Shown one piece after another: positions 9,464 to 20,268 of a DNA stretch of 64,000 nt (position 1 is the stretch's first letter; each line of letters starts with the position of its first letter). Both the position numbers and the translations under genes were made by a program. The notes below the pieces were generated by a model. That model saw only the letters and a list, made by a program, of their open reading frames with translations. It did no database searches and was not told the origin of the DNA. Source of the DNA: Rallus limicola (lineage: Eukaryota > Chordata > Aves > Gruiformes > Rallidae); contig JAKCOZ010000015.1 in NCBI GenBank assembly GCA_022605955.1, positions 10,111,287-10,175,286 on the forward strand. The letters are read 5' to 3'.

Positions 9464-12400
9464 GGGTGTCATTCTCAAGACATACTATGTGCATTCAACC
9501 CTGGAAAGCAAACAAGTGGAACTATCATGCACTGCCTGAGTATTGTTGACCCCTACTATAGCAAAACCCTTTGATTAAAAGTAAATTTCACTAAGCAATG
9601 CTGCAGAGTCTCTTTCCAACAAGAAAATTATACTTTTTCTGAATTGAATGTAGTTTATAAGGCTTAAGTCGTTAAAGCGTGACTGAGCTGACCAATTGTG
9701 CCATGCAAACATGGACTCATCACCACTAAGTGATGTCAAAAGAATAACCACATCAAGAAAACCAAAAGCTTAAAATTTGGAACTGTACAGAGATCAAAAA
9801 ACTCCAGTTTCTACACAAGCAACTTGTCAAGAGAAAATGCACCAAAGTTGACAAGGAAATTCTTTTGCTGAAAATTACATACTCAGTTATACAATTGCAT
9901 TGCTGGCATTCCCCTGCTCCCCTTCTTCCTCCTGAGTTTCTATCTAGGAAATATTTCCAGAGCTTGCTGGTTCAGTCACCTCTTTCAGAGTCTTGGCATT
10001 TAGCAGTTCCAGCAACAAAGCCTTATTATTATAAATACTTCAACTATAATATTGCTAAGGAAGTTAGGCAGAGTATCATCATCTGCTGACTCTCACCTAG
10101 TGATTTTTAAGTCTCCTACTATGGGAGAAGGCTCTGAGGTCAAAACACTAATTTTGTTATTTATTTAAAAGCAAAAGAGGAAAATTAGGACAACAAATCC
10201 AAAGCCAGGGAAGGGAAGTCAGGAAACAGCAAGAGAAGAGGATAAAAACCAGCACTACTTCTATGACTCTGGAAAATCCCAAGTCAAAGTACACCGTGAA
10301 TTTTGTTTTGGTACAAGAAGATGATAAACAGTACACTTGGATTGCACAGATTTTTAGTTTGGTTTTTTTTTAACTGTTCTCATTCATCCTTGCACTTGAA
10401 TAACAGCCCATTCCTGAGCTTACAGTCATGCTGGTTTTCCTCTCTCATGTGTAAAGTTACAGTGCTTTCTAGGTTAGTTTTTGAGCACAGACATCAGCTC
10501 CTGAATATTAGCTCCTGGCCTTCAAACTTGTCACATAGTATCTAATATTTAGATATTAGCTACTATCTAGAAAGGAGCAACTTTGACGTGATCAATGTAT
10601 TTCATCAACTCCCAGAAGTACATGCAATGAATCATCGGTAGCAGAAGAGATGCTCTGTCCCTCTCTCTTGCACTCAGCATTGCTTTACTGAATGACATAA
10701 TATGAAAGATAACATCCAGCCTCAGGAAGATGTAAATCACCTCCTAACTAATACACAACTATTAAAGCCAAAACCCATTTTCCCTGCCCAGCCACCAAGA
10801 ATTGCAGTCAACACTATACAAAAGGCTCAAAGAAATCTTGCCAAGTCCTGCACGGAGCCCGCTCACACACCATCAGTGATACAAGATTTGCCTGGAGTTT
10901 GAACTGAGCCTGCTGCATTGTTCCGAGAGTTCATCATTAAAAGAGGAATTAATGTTAGCAATAAAATGGCCAAGAGAACAAACATCTGAGAACCTAGCTT
11001 CAAGATCCACAAGGGCTCATATATAGTAAACATCCTCACTGATGGATTCCTCAGAGGAGAAAAATTCTACATTATCCACAAAGCACATTTTTTACAAACC
11101 ACTTCTTTCTGTCTGGATGCAAAGCAGAGCATCCAACATGTAACTTGTAAAATTCAAAGTTTTAAGCCAAGGAAAACAAGATAAGAGCTGATCAGCAAAA
11201 TCACATCCCTGTTTGCATAGTTTCTTTTCATTCTTATAATTTGTTGATGATCCAGAAAATGAGACTCTTAACTATCCATACTGTTAGATACCATGGATTT
11301 GGGTGCACAAATATAAAAGGTATGGGCTCAAAGCATGTCAACACTACAAGCAACTGCTGTGGTTTTGGCCACAGTTGTTGGTAAGGAATTAAGGTGTTTG
11401 GTATCAACTCATACCATGGTGTTCTAAGCTTTAAAGAATGCAGTAGGTTCTGGCAATTTTTGTTGGCTCAGACCCCTCATACATGGGCTGTGTGTGACCA
11501 AGAGTAGTTTCTCATGAAGAACATAACACAAAGTCATGTGCGCTCTACCTAAAGGCCCCCAGGAAGCAGGTTTTGTTGGCACATCCCTACCTTCCAGCAG
11601 GCAGCCAGTTGGGATTTATCTTTGAGTTACTCAGCTCCGGACAAAAACAGCACAGGTCTCTTCTAAGACACAGTCTAAAAGGAAAATTTCAGAGGATATG
11701 ACTGGTAAATGCATAAAAGGAAGGTAGGAGAAACACATACCAAAGAATACGCACAGATAGAAGGGACTTTATCTCTGTTACCAACAGCATTCACACACAG
11801 AAGATTCTGCTGCTTCTCCAGGCACTCAGTCCTGGGTGGGAAAACAGCTGATGCTCTAGGCTACAGTGGCCCATCATTTTTCCAGCTGATCAGATACCAG
11901 CTGACCACACAGCTTTTGCAACAAGGACTTGCAAGTCAAGGTGTCTGCTCCCCCTGAGATGCTTGAGGAGGTCTTTAGCTGCTGAAACTCCTACTGCATT
12001 CACATCTACTCCTCATCCTCTCCTAGACCGCAGCAGCAAAGAACATGAGTGAAACACAGCTAGACTCGTCATGGACTACCTCTTCTGGTCTATCATGTTA
12101 AGACCTTATATTCTGGAGCTAAAGGGAGATAATATTTCAAGAAGGAAAAAAGCATGCAGTTGAGAGAAAAAATCTGGCATAAAACACATAGGACAGCTAA
12201 AGAAAAATAAATGGCAACAAACAAGCTTTGCAGTCAAGGAAAGGGTAAAATCTTGGCCCTACTGAAGTCAGTGGGATGTTTGCCAGAAAGCTGTAGACAG
12301 CTTGTTTTATCCAGGATTTTTAATTAGTGATTAAATGATTCAATGGCAAGCTGGCTGTTTTAAGAAGAAAAAAAGAATCATAGAATAGCTCTAGCATGCC

Positions 12401-12600
12401 TCTCACTGCCCCACCTGCCCCTTGGGAGGTACAGATCATACACAGCTTTTTATGGGAGACTTGACAGGTATTTCATTGAACCTTAGTTGAAATCTGTCAT
12501 TTCCCAAGGCCTGCCTCCTTCCCCAGTTTGTGGATGAAGATAGGAAACACCTGCTAATGACACCAGAGGCACAGCAAACAGCTGAAGTCATGTGTCAGCA
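9464..12600. other. Non-coding stretch downstream of the LTR
   Basis: Unique-looking AT-rich sequence. The only strong local structure is the hairpin at 10535-10566. Open frames reach 82 codons (11709-11957) with no recognisable domain. A short GAATCATAGAATAG word at about 12374-12387 resembles a CR1 terminal repeat but has no CR1 body beside it. Confidence 0.55.
10535..10566. repeat. 32-bp hairpin: 14-bp arms, one mismatch, 4-nt loop
   Basis: Arms ATAGTATCTAATAT (10535-10548) and ATATTAGCTACTAT (10553-10566) pair at 13 of 14 positions around a TTAG loop. The inner 7 bp are perfect, followed by a single T/C mismatch and 6 more perfect pairs. AT-rich composition makes cruciform extrusion plausible. 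It is too short for a microRNA precursor, and no known RNA family was recognised. Confidence 0.75.
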
Positions 12601-12689
12601 CAAAGCACACTGGAAGCTTGGCCTCTCCGGTCCATAGTCTATCTGTATCTGATGGTGGATATTATCTATGAAAAAACAGAATGCTGCAT

Positions 12690-13320
12690 TTGTTTAATTG
12701 ACATGCACGTGCATGGATTTTAATTATTCTGGAGTGAGATAACCACAAATAAATAAGGTATCTTGCCGCCTGAAAGCATAAGTGTCTTTGCTAAAAGCCT
12801 CGCGACCCGAACGATCTGCTCCTGCCACACACTTCTCTCATTCTGCTTCATTCCTTCTGCTCTTCCCTCTCCAAAGCACATCAGTTTCCATGGAAACAAA
12901 ACACGTCATTGGAATGGACAGAACTTGGTGACATCCCCATGTGCAGAGAGAAAACACAATTTCCATAGAGCGTTTCGCCGTTCCCACCACGAGCTGAGGA
13001 AGGTGGCGGGCGATTACCCTGCGCACGTGTGTGTACATGTGTTTGCGTGGGCGGCCGCCCGTGTGCGCACGCTCTTCCCCCCTCCGGCCACGCGATCCAC
13101 ACACATGCAGTGCCACCGGCTTCCCGGGACAGCACGCAGCAGAAGGCTGGGCGGAATCCGTCCCGTCCTATTCTGTTTTAATATAGCTGAAAATTGCTTT
13201 GACAGCTGAATAGCTTCTTTGTTTATAACTCGTTCTTAGCTGACTCTGCTGCATTATGTAGCTTTGTAAAGAGATTACTTTGTCAAGAACTGAACATATA
13301 TGGTCTGAGCATGAACAATT
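12690..13320. promoter_or_regulatory. CpG-island-like segment and motif-rich flank
   Basis: Between about 12965 and 13172 there are roughly 23 CpG sites in about 200 bp with GC well above the surroundings, the only such segment in the window. It contains a 12-bp palindrome GGGCGGCCGCCC (13049-13060), an E-box CACGTG (13024-13029), and TGCGCA words at 13020-13025 and 13064-13069 resembling NRF1 half sites. The upstream flank has a 14-bp palindrome CATGCACGTGCATG (12702-12715) with a second CACGTG, a TAATTA-like word and a RUNX-type AACCACAAA (about 12741-12749). The downstream flank has TTGACAGCTG (about 13199), a MEIS/TGIF-type site. This could be a promoter of an unannotated or non-coding transcript, or a CpG-rich enhancer. 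No start codon or exon can be assigned. The 148-codon open frame across it (12763-13209) is explained by GC-rich composition. Confidence 0.5.
12702..12715. repeat. 14-bp perfect palindrome with central E-box
   Basis: CATGCACGTGCATG is self-complementary and centred on CACGTG (12706-12711), the bHLH-zip/USF-type E-box. It lies about 260 bp upstream of the CpG-rich segment. Confidence 0.6.
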
Positions 13321-16300
13321 CGGCATGACGAACTGCATTCATTTTATATGACGTAGGAGGCTGCAATCTTGCTGCTTTTTACCATGTCTGCTTTTCTCTG
13401 TGGATTTTCTTTTCTGATGTTAAGTGGGTTTTTTTTAAATTTCCTGGGATCTCTGGGATTATCTTTACCCTTTCCTTGACAGATCCAGAGAATGTTCAGT
13501 ATGTTAAATTTCATTATGTTGTATCTTGTCCTAAATGCTGCACCAAACCAAGTTTTTGGCTGCACATAACAGATTGTCCCTCCTTACCCAGTGAGCTAAT
13601 TATCCACCTGAACTTATCCTATGCCTGCCTTAAATCGATACAGTTGTGTTAGCATTCCAATAGAGCGGTGACCCAGGAAAGGCATAGAAAACAGACCCCA
13701 CTACAGGGACCACTATATGGAACATATGCAGCTTCTTACCCATCCCTTCATCCCCAGACCTAGAAGCAGCCCTACACAGGAAGATCTGGTCTGCATGACA
13801 TTACAGCTGCACGTGAGCGAGTTGCTTATCTTTAACAAAACCTTATCAAAAATACCAGCCTGCACAGCATTACTGGCACTATCAGGGCCTTGCACCATGC
13901 ACTGAATAGGTTTGCAGGCTCTGATGGCTATTGCCTTTCATGGTGCTTGAGTTGACTGCATTGGTGGTCTCTTAACCAGCACTGCAGTTTCTACTTACAG
14001 TCTCAGCTTTTTAAGAAATTATGTATTTCAGATTCACTTTGTGCCCTGAAGCACCACACAGAGCACTTTTCTCTGGTTTCTCCTGGCTTTTTCCTCTCTC
14101 TCTCCCTTAATATATTTTTTTTTTTTTTTTCAAACAAACACCATTAATTCTGATGCATACGTGATACAGTCCATTATAAAGATGAGAAAGAATATTAATT
14201 GTCCTAATGGCAACATTCCTATTGACTTTGTAGAAGGTGTTACATTGATCTTTTGTGGGCTAGAGACTAAGAACTTTACTTAGAAACATCACTGGAGGTT
14301 CTTGTGCAGGGCACAGAGCTGGGCATTGAAGCAACTTGCATTTCAACAGTTTTTGCTCAGCCCCTGAAATGGGAGATCTCAGATTTACATTATACCCTGA
14401 GTTTTGCACTCACTGGTAATTTAAAACTTCTGAAAATACCAACCTTCATGAAAAAGAGAGGGGAAGTTTGTCCGACAGACAAATCCTTCCTTATCTCTTA
14501 GTCATAGCCACGACCCACTTCAAATGATTTAAAGAGCTTTGTACATATTTACCTTTAGAAAAAAAAAAAAAAGAGAGAGTCAAGAAAAAGCCTTCTTTGC
14601 AAATCACTGTTTGGAAACAGAAGCTGCAAAAAGATTCCTCACAACCTTATTTGCTCCCACTTGTACTCCTAACGTGCACGTATTTCCCAAGAGTTGGCAC
14701 ACTACACACTAATTTTTTGAATATATGTATTTTTTGAATTCCCTATCTGTATGGAAGTTCTTTGTACTAGAAACTATTGTCTTACTTATCTTCCACCCTG
14801 TTGGCAAAAGATGGGCTGTTGTCTATCACTGACTAAAGGAACACCACTGACCACGCAATATTAAGGTAAATGATGAAAGGCGGCGGCGGACTGTTGAGAA
14901 ACAGTTATTCTTGTTGTACTGGGAATTTTCAGATTTAGCAAGAAGTCATGAGATCTTCAGAGAGTCAGTAAATTTCCACAGATGGTTTCTGTTCTTCTCA
15001 ACCCCCCCTTGTAGCAAACCTGGCTGAACCACCAAACATGTCTCAATCAGTCCGCAACCTGCTCTGCCGCAGGAGCCCTTGGAAAATCCCAGGCCAGCAG
15101 ACACCAGCTGTATCGGGTTATGGTAGGTGCCAACAAAGGCAGCAGTGATTTGCACTGTCACCATGCATTGGTGGGAGAAGGTTGAAGTCAACTGGATTAA
15201 AAGCACCCAAAGCATCATGCAAAAGAGAACAGGAGAGGGAGAAAAGGATAGTCACGGTTTGCAGAGGAGATGTAAATGGTTTCTGAGATCAGATGGCCTC
15301 GATAATGGAGTGTCGTTTTCACTCAGAAAATGAGAAGTAAAGAGGGGAAGGAAGTTGCATCATCAACTTGCAGCATGATCTTTCTGGAATAAATAGAACT
15401 GCTTTATATATACTAAGTGTGCCTCGCACCTTCCTGCAGGAAGAGCTGCATATTGTTAATATGCCAGATTTCTGTGTTCATATATCTTCTTATTTCGCTA
15501 TTGCTGGCACCTAGAAATCTGATTTTAAGTGTCTAAAAGCATCTACAATCCTTACCTATAGTATTCATTGTTCCCTGTTAGTGTATGAACACAACTATCC
15601 TTTAATAGTTTAAAACAAGCTAAATGCATCCCATGTAGAGGGCCATCCATGGGCCACTGAGCCTTAATAAAACATTGATAAAGGCTATTTTTCCAATACA
15701 CCCCTTGAATTTTGGGACCTGACAATGGGTCAGTATATAACTCCTTTCTGCCTAAAGGCATGTAACTCCGATCAGACACCTCAATTTGGAGAAACACAAA
15801 CATTTTGAACACAGTATCAGTCAAGAAATGATGAATAAAATGCAGAAGAACACATTACAATTTAAGGATGCACATAAGAATGCCACAGGATCAGATAAAT
15901 CCAGTTATTAGTGAAATTATGACTCTACTCCATTGGGCACGTGGCCTTTTTGTGGTTTTTTTTTTTTCTCCAGGACTGTGCAGGGAATACGTTAGACAGC
16001 AGACTCCAGCCTCCAATGCTCAGGTGGTTGACTAACATCAAACTCCTCTTGGACACAAGAATACATTTACCCAGAACAGAGTTCTCATACATTCTGGCTT
16101 TCAGAAAGATGACTTAAAAAGCAAGGTCTGATGCTATTAGATGATGGATACTCGTCCAAACTTCTTGGAAGAATGTGCAACGCAAGAGCAGAACCACAGG
16201 CCTGGCTCTCAGTGCCTGTACACTAAGAAAGGCAACAGTGGGCTCAAGTGATAACTGAGATTAGTAGGTCCAACTACTATGGATGAAAACACTCAAGAGT

Positions 16301-19008
16301 GCACTTGCAGAGCTGAGTAACTCAAGGAAGTCTGGGACAACTATAAATGATTCTCTTGTGTCAATGATAATTTTTTTCATAAGGATTGGCAAATCTTCTG
16401 TGGATCTCAGCCAACAAATTCTAAAAGAAAGTTTGGAAATTCTAAAACAGAAAGAATCACCCTAAAGCAGCTCTGATGTGGACAGGCATAAAAGTTTCCT
16501 CATTCTCCTGACTCAGAGACAGATACTATGATTCTAGACAACTGCAGCAGCCTGGCTCAGCCATCCATGGGGTCTTTCAAGTCTTCCCTCAGCAGGGCAA
16601 AAGTCTGCCTGCAAAAGCAGCGAAGTGGAAGGAATCCCCGACAGCCGCTGCCCTAGCCTGAACGCTGAGAGGCTCTTCCAGTCCTGCTCTGTGGACAGGA
16701 ATTGCCTTTGGAGCCTTAAAAAACACGCACTATATCATTCTAGAATGGTGTTAATCTCTCTGTCATGGAGGTCAAAGCAAGCATTCTATTATAAGCTCCA
16801 CGAAACACACCTACTTCCCAGCCACTCACTTGCAGGGAACAAAATCCGTCTGGCCAAAATGGTCTGTGTGTAACAGGATGCTGAAGCAGGCACTTGAGGC
16901 AATGTGAGCAAGGCATTTTGGAGCTGTGAAACCTTCATGCCCTCGGTGAGGCAATACCAGCTCAATGCCACAGTCAAGGAAACAGAGGAGACAGTTTTAT
17001 CTTTGCTTCCTTGCAAAGGACAATAGTCTATTCACAAACAATGCCAGCTGGAGAGGCCACTGGCTCACCTCCCACCCAAGGTCCAGCAGCGCCTTGCCAC
17101 AGAACTCCACACCAGCAGCCATGTTCCTTGCCTGCCCTCATCATGATTTCATTGTCCCTAGCACCTTTACAACAGCCATCCATCTGCATGCCACAAACAA
17201 CAGCATGGGGTAACATCAGGCCTTGGGGTAGCAAGTGACAATGCCCCAATCTTGGAGTCACACTGGCTGGAGCAATAACTGACATGTCCCAAAGCAAGAA
17301 CACTGACGCTCAGGGTGTGGTATGCAGGGGTTAGCTGAGGACCCTCTACTCTGTACCATGTTTTCTGTGTCTTTTCCTAGTGGTCCAGAGTGCACATTGG
17401 TTTTGCTGATAAAGTTATCAGTAGCAGAGTGAAACATCCGTTTCGTTTGCACTGTTTACACAGAAGCTGTTTCTCCTGTTGGGATTGAGTGAACAGGGAT
17501 ACCCTATGTTTTCTTCCTTGCCCATGAACATTGCTCCTAGCAATGCGTGCTACATTTCAGAAGATGGGGACACACACACAAAAGTTGTGTCAGGAGCCAG
17601 GTCTCCTTCACGCCGATGCTGGAGGTCTTTAGCTCCACACTGGAAGCCTTCTACTCCTGTACATCGTTCCCAACCCAATCCTTACAGATGAGGAAAGGCT
17701 GTGGCGCAGTATGTGGATGCCGATTACATCTCCAAACAGAAGGAACACACAATCGGTGGGATCCACCTACTTTCTAGCCCCTTTGTGCTCAGGGGCAGAA
17801 ATACAAATAAGCCTCAATGTCTTTTTCCTGCTTATGTGAACTGAGATCCGTTTCTCAATAGCAGGCCCTGGCAGATAAGTATTCCCTTTTCTCGGTATTT
17901 ATTTTTTGGGAGGGAAAGCATTTCACTGGCTCCCAGGACACTCCCCTCCAGCACTCAGGAGCTGCAATGGGGTGGCAGGTAGAGCTGTGATTCAGGGATG
18001 CTCCTAGAGCCACTGGAAGCAGGTGTTGCCATGCCAACCCTGCAGAGCCCAAGCACAGGCAGCTCAGGGCACAGCAGGCTGCTACAGGGGCTGTGCTTCA
18101 GCAGGTACTTCAGTCCTGGGGCCCTCCAGTGTAGGAGCTGGTTGAAGGTTCAACTGTAGGATGGGTGACAGTGTCCCATCAACTGCTTCTTTCCACCCTC
18201 CCTGCTCCCCTTGTATTGTCTCAGAGAGAATAGGACCATAAACTTTATGAGGGAGTTGTCCTCCTAGATGAATTACATCACACAACTATTGCTAATAGCT
18301 CATGTTGTTTCAGAAGGACCACAGAGATAGAAGCGGGTAGGAATGGCAACAATGCTCCCAACAAGTCCAGGCACCCGCTGGCAGGAGCCGCACCCACCCT
18401 TCACCCTCTCGGCATGTAACGTCACACGCTGTGTGAAGCAGCAGCCCAGAGCCCCTCCAAAGCAGAGCACACGGGACACAAACCATTACCTTTCCTCTGC
18501 CTAAACTCAGCAAAAGGGATATTTTAAAATGGTTCTTTCCAAAAAAAGCACTGAGCGACCGCTCAGCTCTGTGCAAAGAGCAGGGGTGGAGGGCCCTGCA
18601 GACAGCTCGCAGGATGAAGATTCAGGTTTGAACTTTATTGTCTTATTGCACTTGGAGAATTTCCTGGCTATTTTCTAGGTTACTTCCTTATTGCTTTCTG
18701 GGTCATCTAGGTCAAAATGCCTGTCTTGTCTAAACCTCAGTTTGTCAATATATATAAAATCAAGGCAAATGGGACTGGTTGTTCCCTGCTTTTTCTCCAT
18801 GGATTTCAACCTTACGAAGAGGCCAGACAATGCCCCTCTTCTTCATTAGAGCAAGGCAGAACTTTGAAATTCCCAAACTCAACAGATGAGAAGAAATGCC
18901 TTATAGCAACATGCAGCCTAAGAGGAGCACATCTTAAATGTGGACAACTACACTAGTTAACAAGATGTCCTCAGGGCAAGGTAGCTTTTTGTCTCTAAGG
19001 GAAAAAAG
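13321..19008. other. Non-coding stretch with several homopolymers
   Basis: No gene recognised. Homopolymers include T16 (14115-14130), A14 followed by a short GA tract (14559-14579) and T12 (15956-15967). Overlapping open frames on both strands at about 16960-17300 reflect moderately GC-rich composition and have no recognisable protein content. Frames reach 91 codons. Confidence 0.55.

Positions 19009-19038
<30 letters not shown>
19009..19038 (+). repeat. A30 homopolymer
   Basis: Thirty consecutive A residues, preceded by a shorter A6G interruption (19002-19008). No AATAAA lies within the preceding 30 nt and no flanking duplication is evident, so there is little support for a retroposed mRNA. 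It is treated as a simple repeat of uncertain exact length. Confidence 0.85.
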
Positions 19039-19041
<3 letters not shown>

Positions 19042-19773
19042 TGCATCATCTATAACTCTTTTTTCTTGATCAGTTCATCACTTAAAGTAGGAATACCTTT
19101 ACAGATCACAGTATCTGAAATCTCAAGAAGCGCTACAGGAACAGAGATTCCACCACCCACTACATGGCTGTTCCCTCCTGAGATACCACACTACCTCCCA
19201 ACTCTGTTAGCTGCCACTCTGTGCACACAGGTCTCCTCAATCAAAGCTGAGCATTTAAAACCATGGTAACATTTCTGGGTCCTGCAGCAAGTAGGGTAGG
19301 ATCTGATAAAGGAAAAGCTACTGTGAACATGCAATGTAGACAGAGTAGAGGTTGTCAAGCAACTTTGAGTCTTAATTGATTCACATGGCTATCAGGTTTC
19401 CTTTAGCAAAAAAAGGTAGTCTACAGCACTACAGTTAAGAAATGTAAAGAGTTTTTTTTAGGGAGGTATGCATGTTTTGAATGTCTGACACAAACCAACA
19501 TTTTACTGCACTGTTAATACGCAGGGTAAAATATACCAACCAATATACCAAGATATGAGGCTATTCTTCAGAGAGTCTCTATTTCAGTGTCTGCATTGAA
19601 TATATAACAATAAACCTTGACCAATTTCAGCGTATGGTATAGTGCACCAGCACCCTCATACTATCTATAGCATCCCATCCTTTCTCATATAACAAGATCC
19701 AGCAATCCAGACAGATTTTTCCAGTTGACTGGCTCCTTTAATCCTTTAAGAATTTGGAGGTAATTTTGTCATC

Positions 19774-19818
19774 AGGTCATATATATGTGGATATATGACC
19801 TGTATTCATACAGGTCAT
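19774..19818. repeat. Two overlapping hairpins sharing one arm
   Basis: AGGTCATATAT (19774-19784) pairs perfectly with ATATATGACCT (19791-19801) around a 6-nt loop. ATGACCTGTAT (19795-19805) pairs perfectly with ATACAGGTCAT (19808-19818) around a 2-nt loop. The middle arm is shared, so only one hairpin can form at a time. The same layout places three AGGTCA nuclear-receptor half sites in alternating orientation (19774-19779, 19796-19801, 19812-19817). Structure is directly visible; function is unknown. Confidence 0.7.
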
Positions 19819-20222
19819 CTGTATCCACAGCCTTTTCAGGGGCAGAGATAAGCAAATTAAGAACTGTAACTCAGCAAGGGAGACAAAGGAGGAAAGCTGT
19901 TGTCACAGCAGTATTGCTGTGACTGTTGTTTCCTACAGAATCCTTTCACTACCTTGCACTCTAAAGCTCACTTGGCTGGCTCCTCCTCCTCAGTTGTCCC
20001 ACCTACAAGATAAATATGTTTCATGGCCCTGCATGGACTGTCTCCATTTTATGGTATCTTCACAAGTCATTATTACAACTTATGTAGCCAGGCTTGATAC
20101 ACAGGTTCAATAGTGCAAGTCCTTTGGACTGCATTCCTCAAGTCCACTTTTCATCCCTTTATCAGATTGATACTGAATAAAGGCCAAGTGGAAAATCCCA
20201 GTATGAAAAGCACCCCTGCAGC

Positions 20223-20268
20223 TGACGTTCACATCACGAACGTCACGTTCATGATGACGTTCACATCA
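20223..20268. repeat. Direct and inverted repeats built on TGACGTTC
   Basis: TGACGTTCACATCA occurs exactly twice (20223-20236 and 20255-20268). Between them GAACGTCA (20238-20245) is the exact reverse complement of TGACGTTC, and GAACGT-C-ACGTTC (20238-20250) is a perfect palindrome about one base. Each TGACG core is a CRE half site, so the block holds three half sites in 40 bp in alternating orientation. It may have arisen by a local duplication; CREB/ATF binding is inference. Confidence 0.65.

Noticed and set aside
11025..11036. Word resembling the miR-30 family 5' end (AGTAAACATCCT)
   Set aside because: The first base differs from the mature miRNA, and no complementary arm lies within 80 nt on either side, so no precursor hairpin can form.
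12374..12387. GAATCATAGAATAG resembling a CR1 terminal octamer repeat
   Set aside because: No adjacent GTTGGAAGGGACC-type CR1 sequence, so the 14-bp word alone is not evidence of an insertion.
12763..13209. Longest open frame in the window (148 codons, plus strand)
   Set aside because: It covers the GC-rich CpG cluster where stop codons are depleted. Overlapping open frames occur on the minus strand, no protein family is recognisable, and arginine/histidine-rich low-complexity content follows from the composition.
19009..19038. A30 run as the tail of a retroposed mRNA
   Set aside because: No polyadenylation signal in the preceding 30 nt, no target-site duplication, and no coding remnant upstream.
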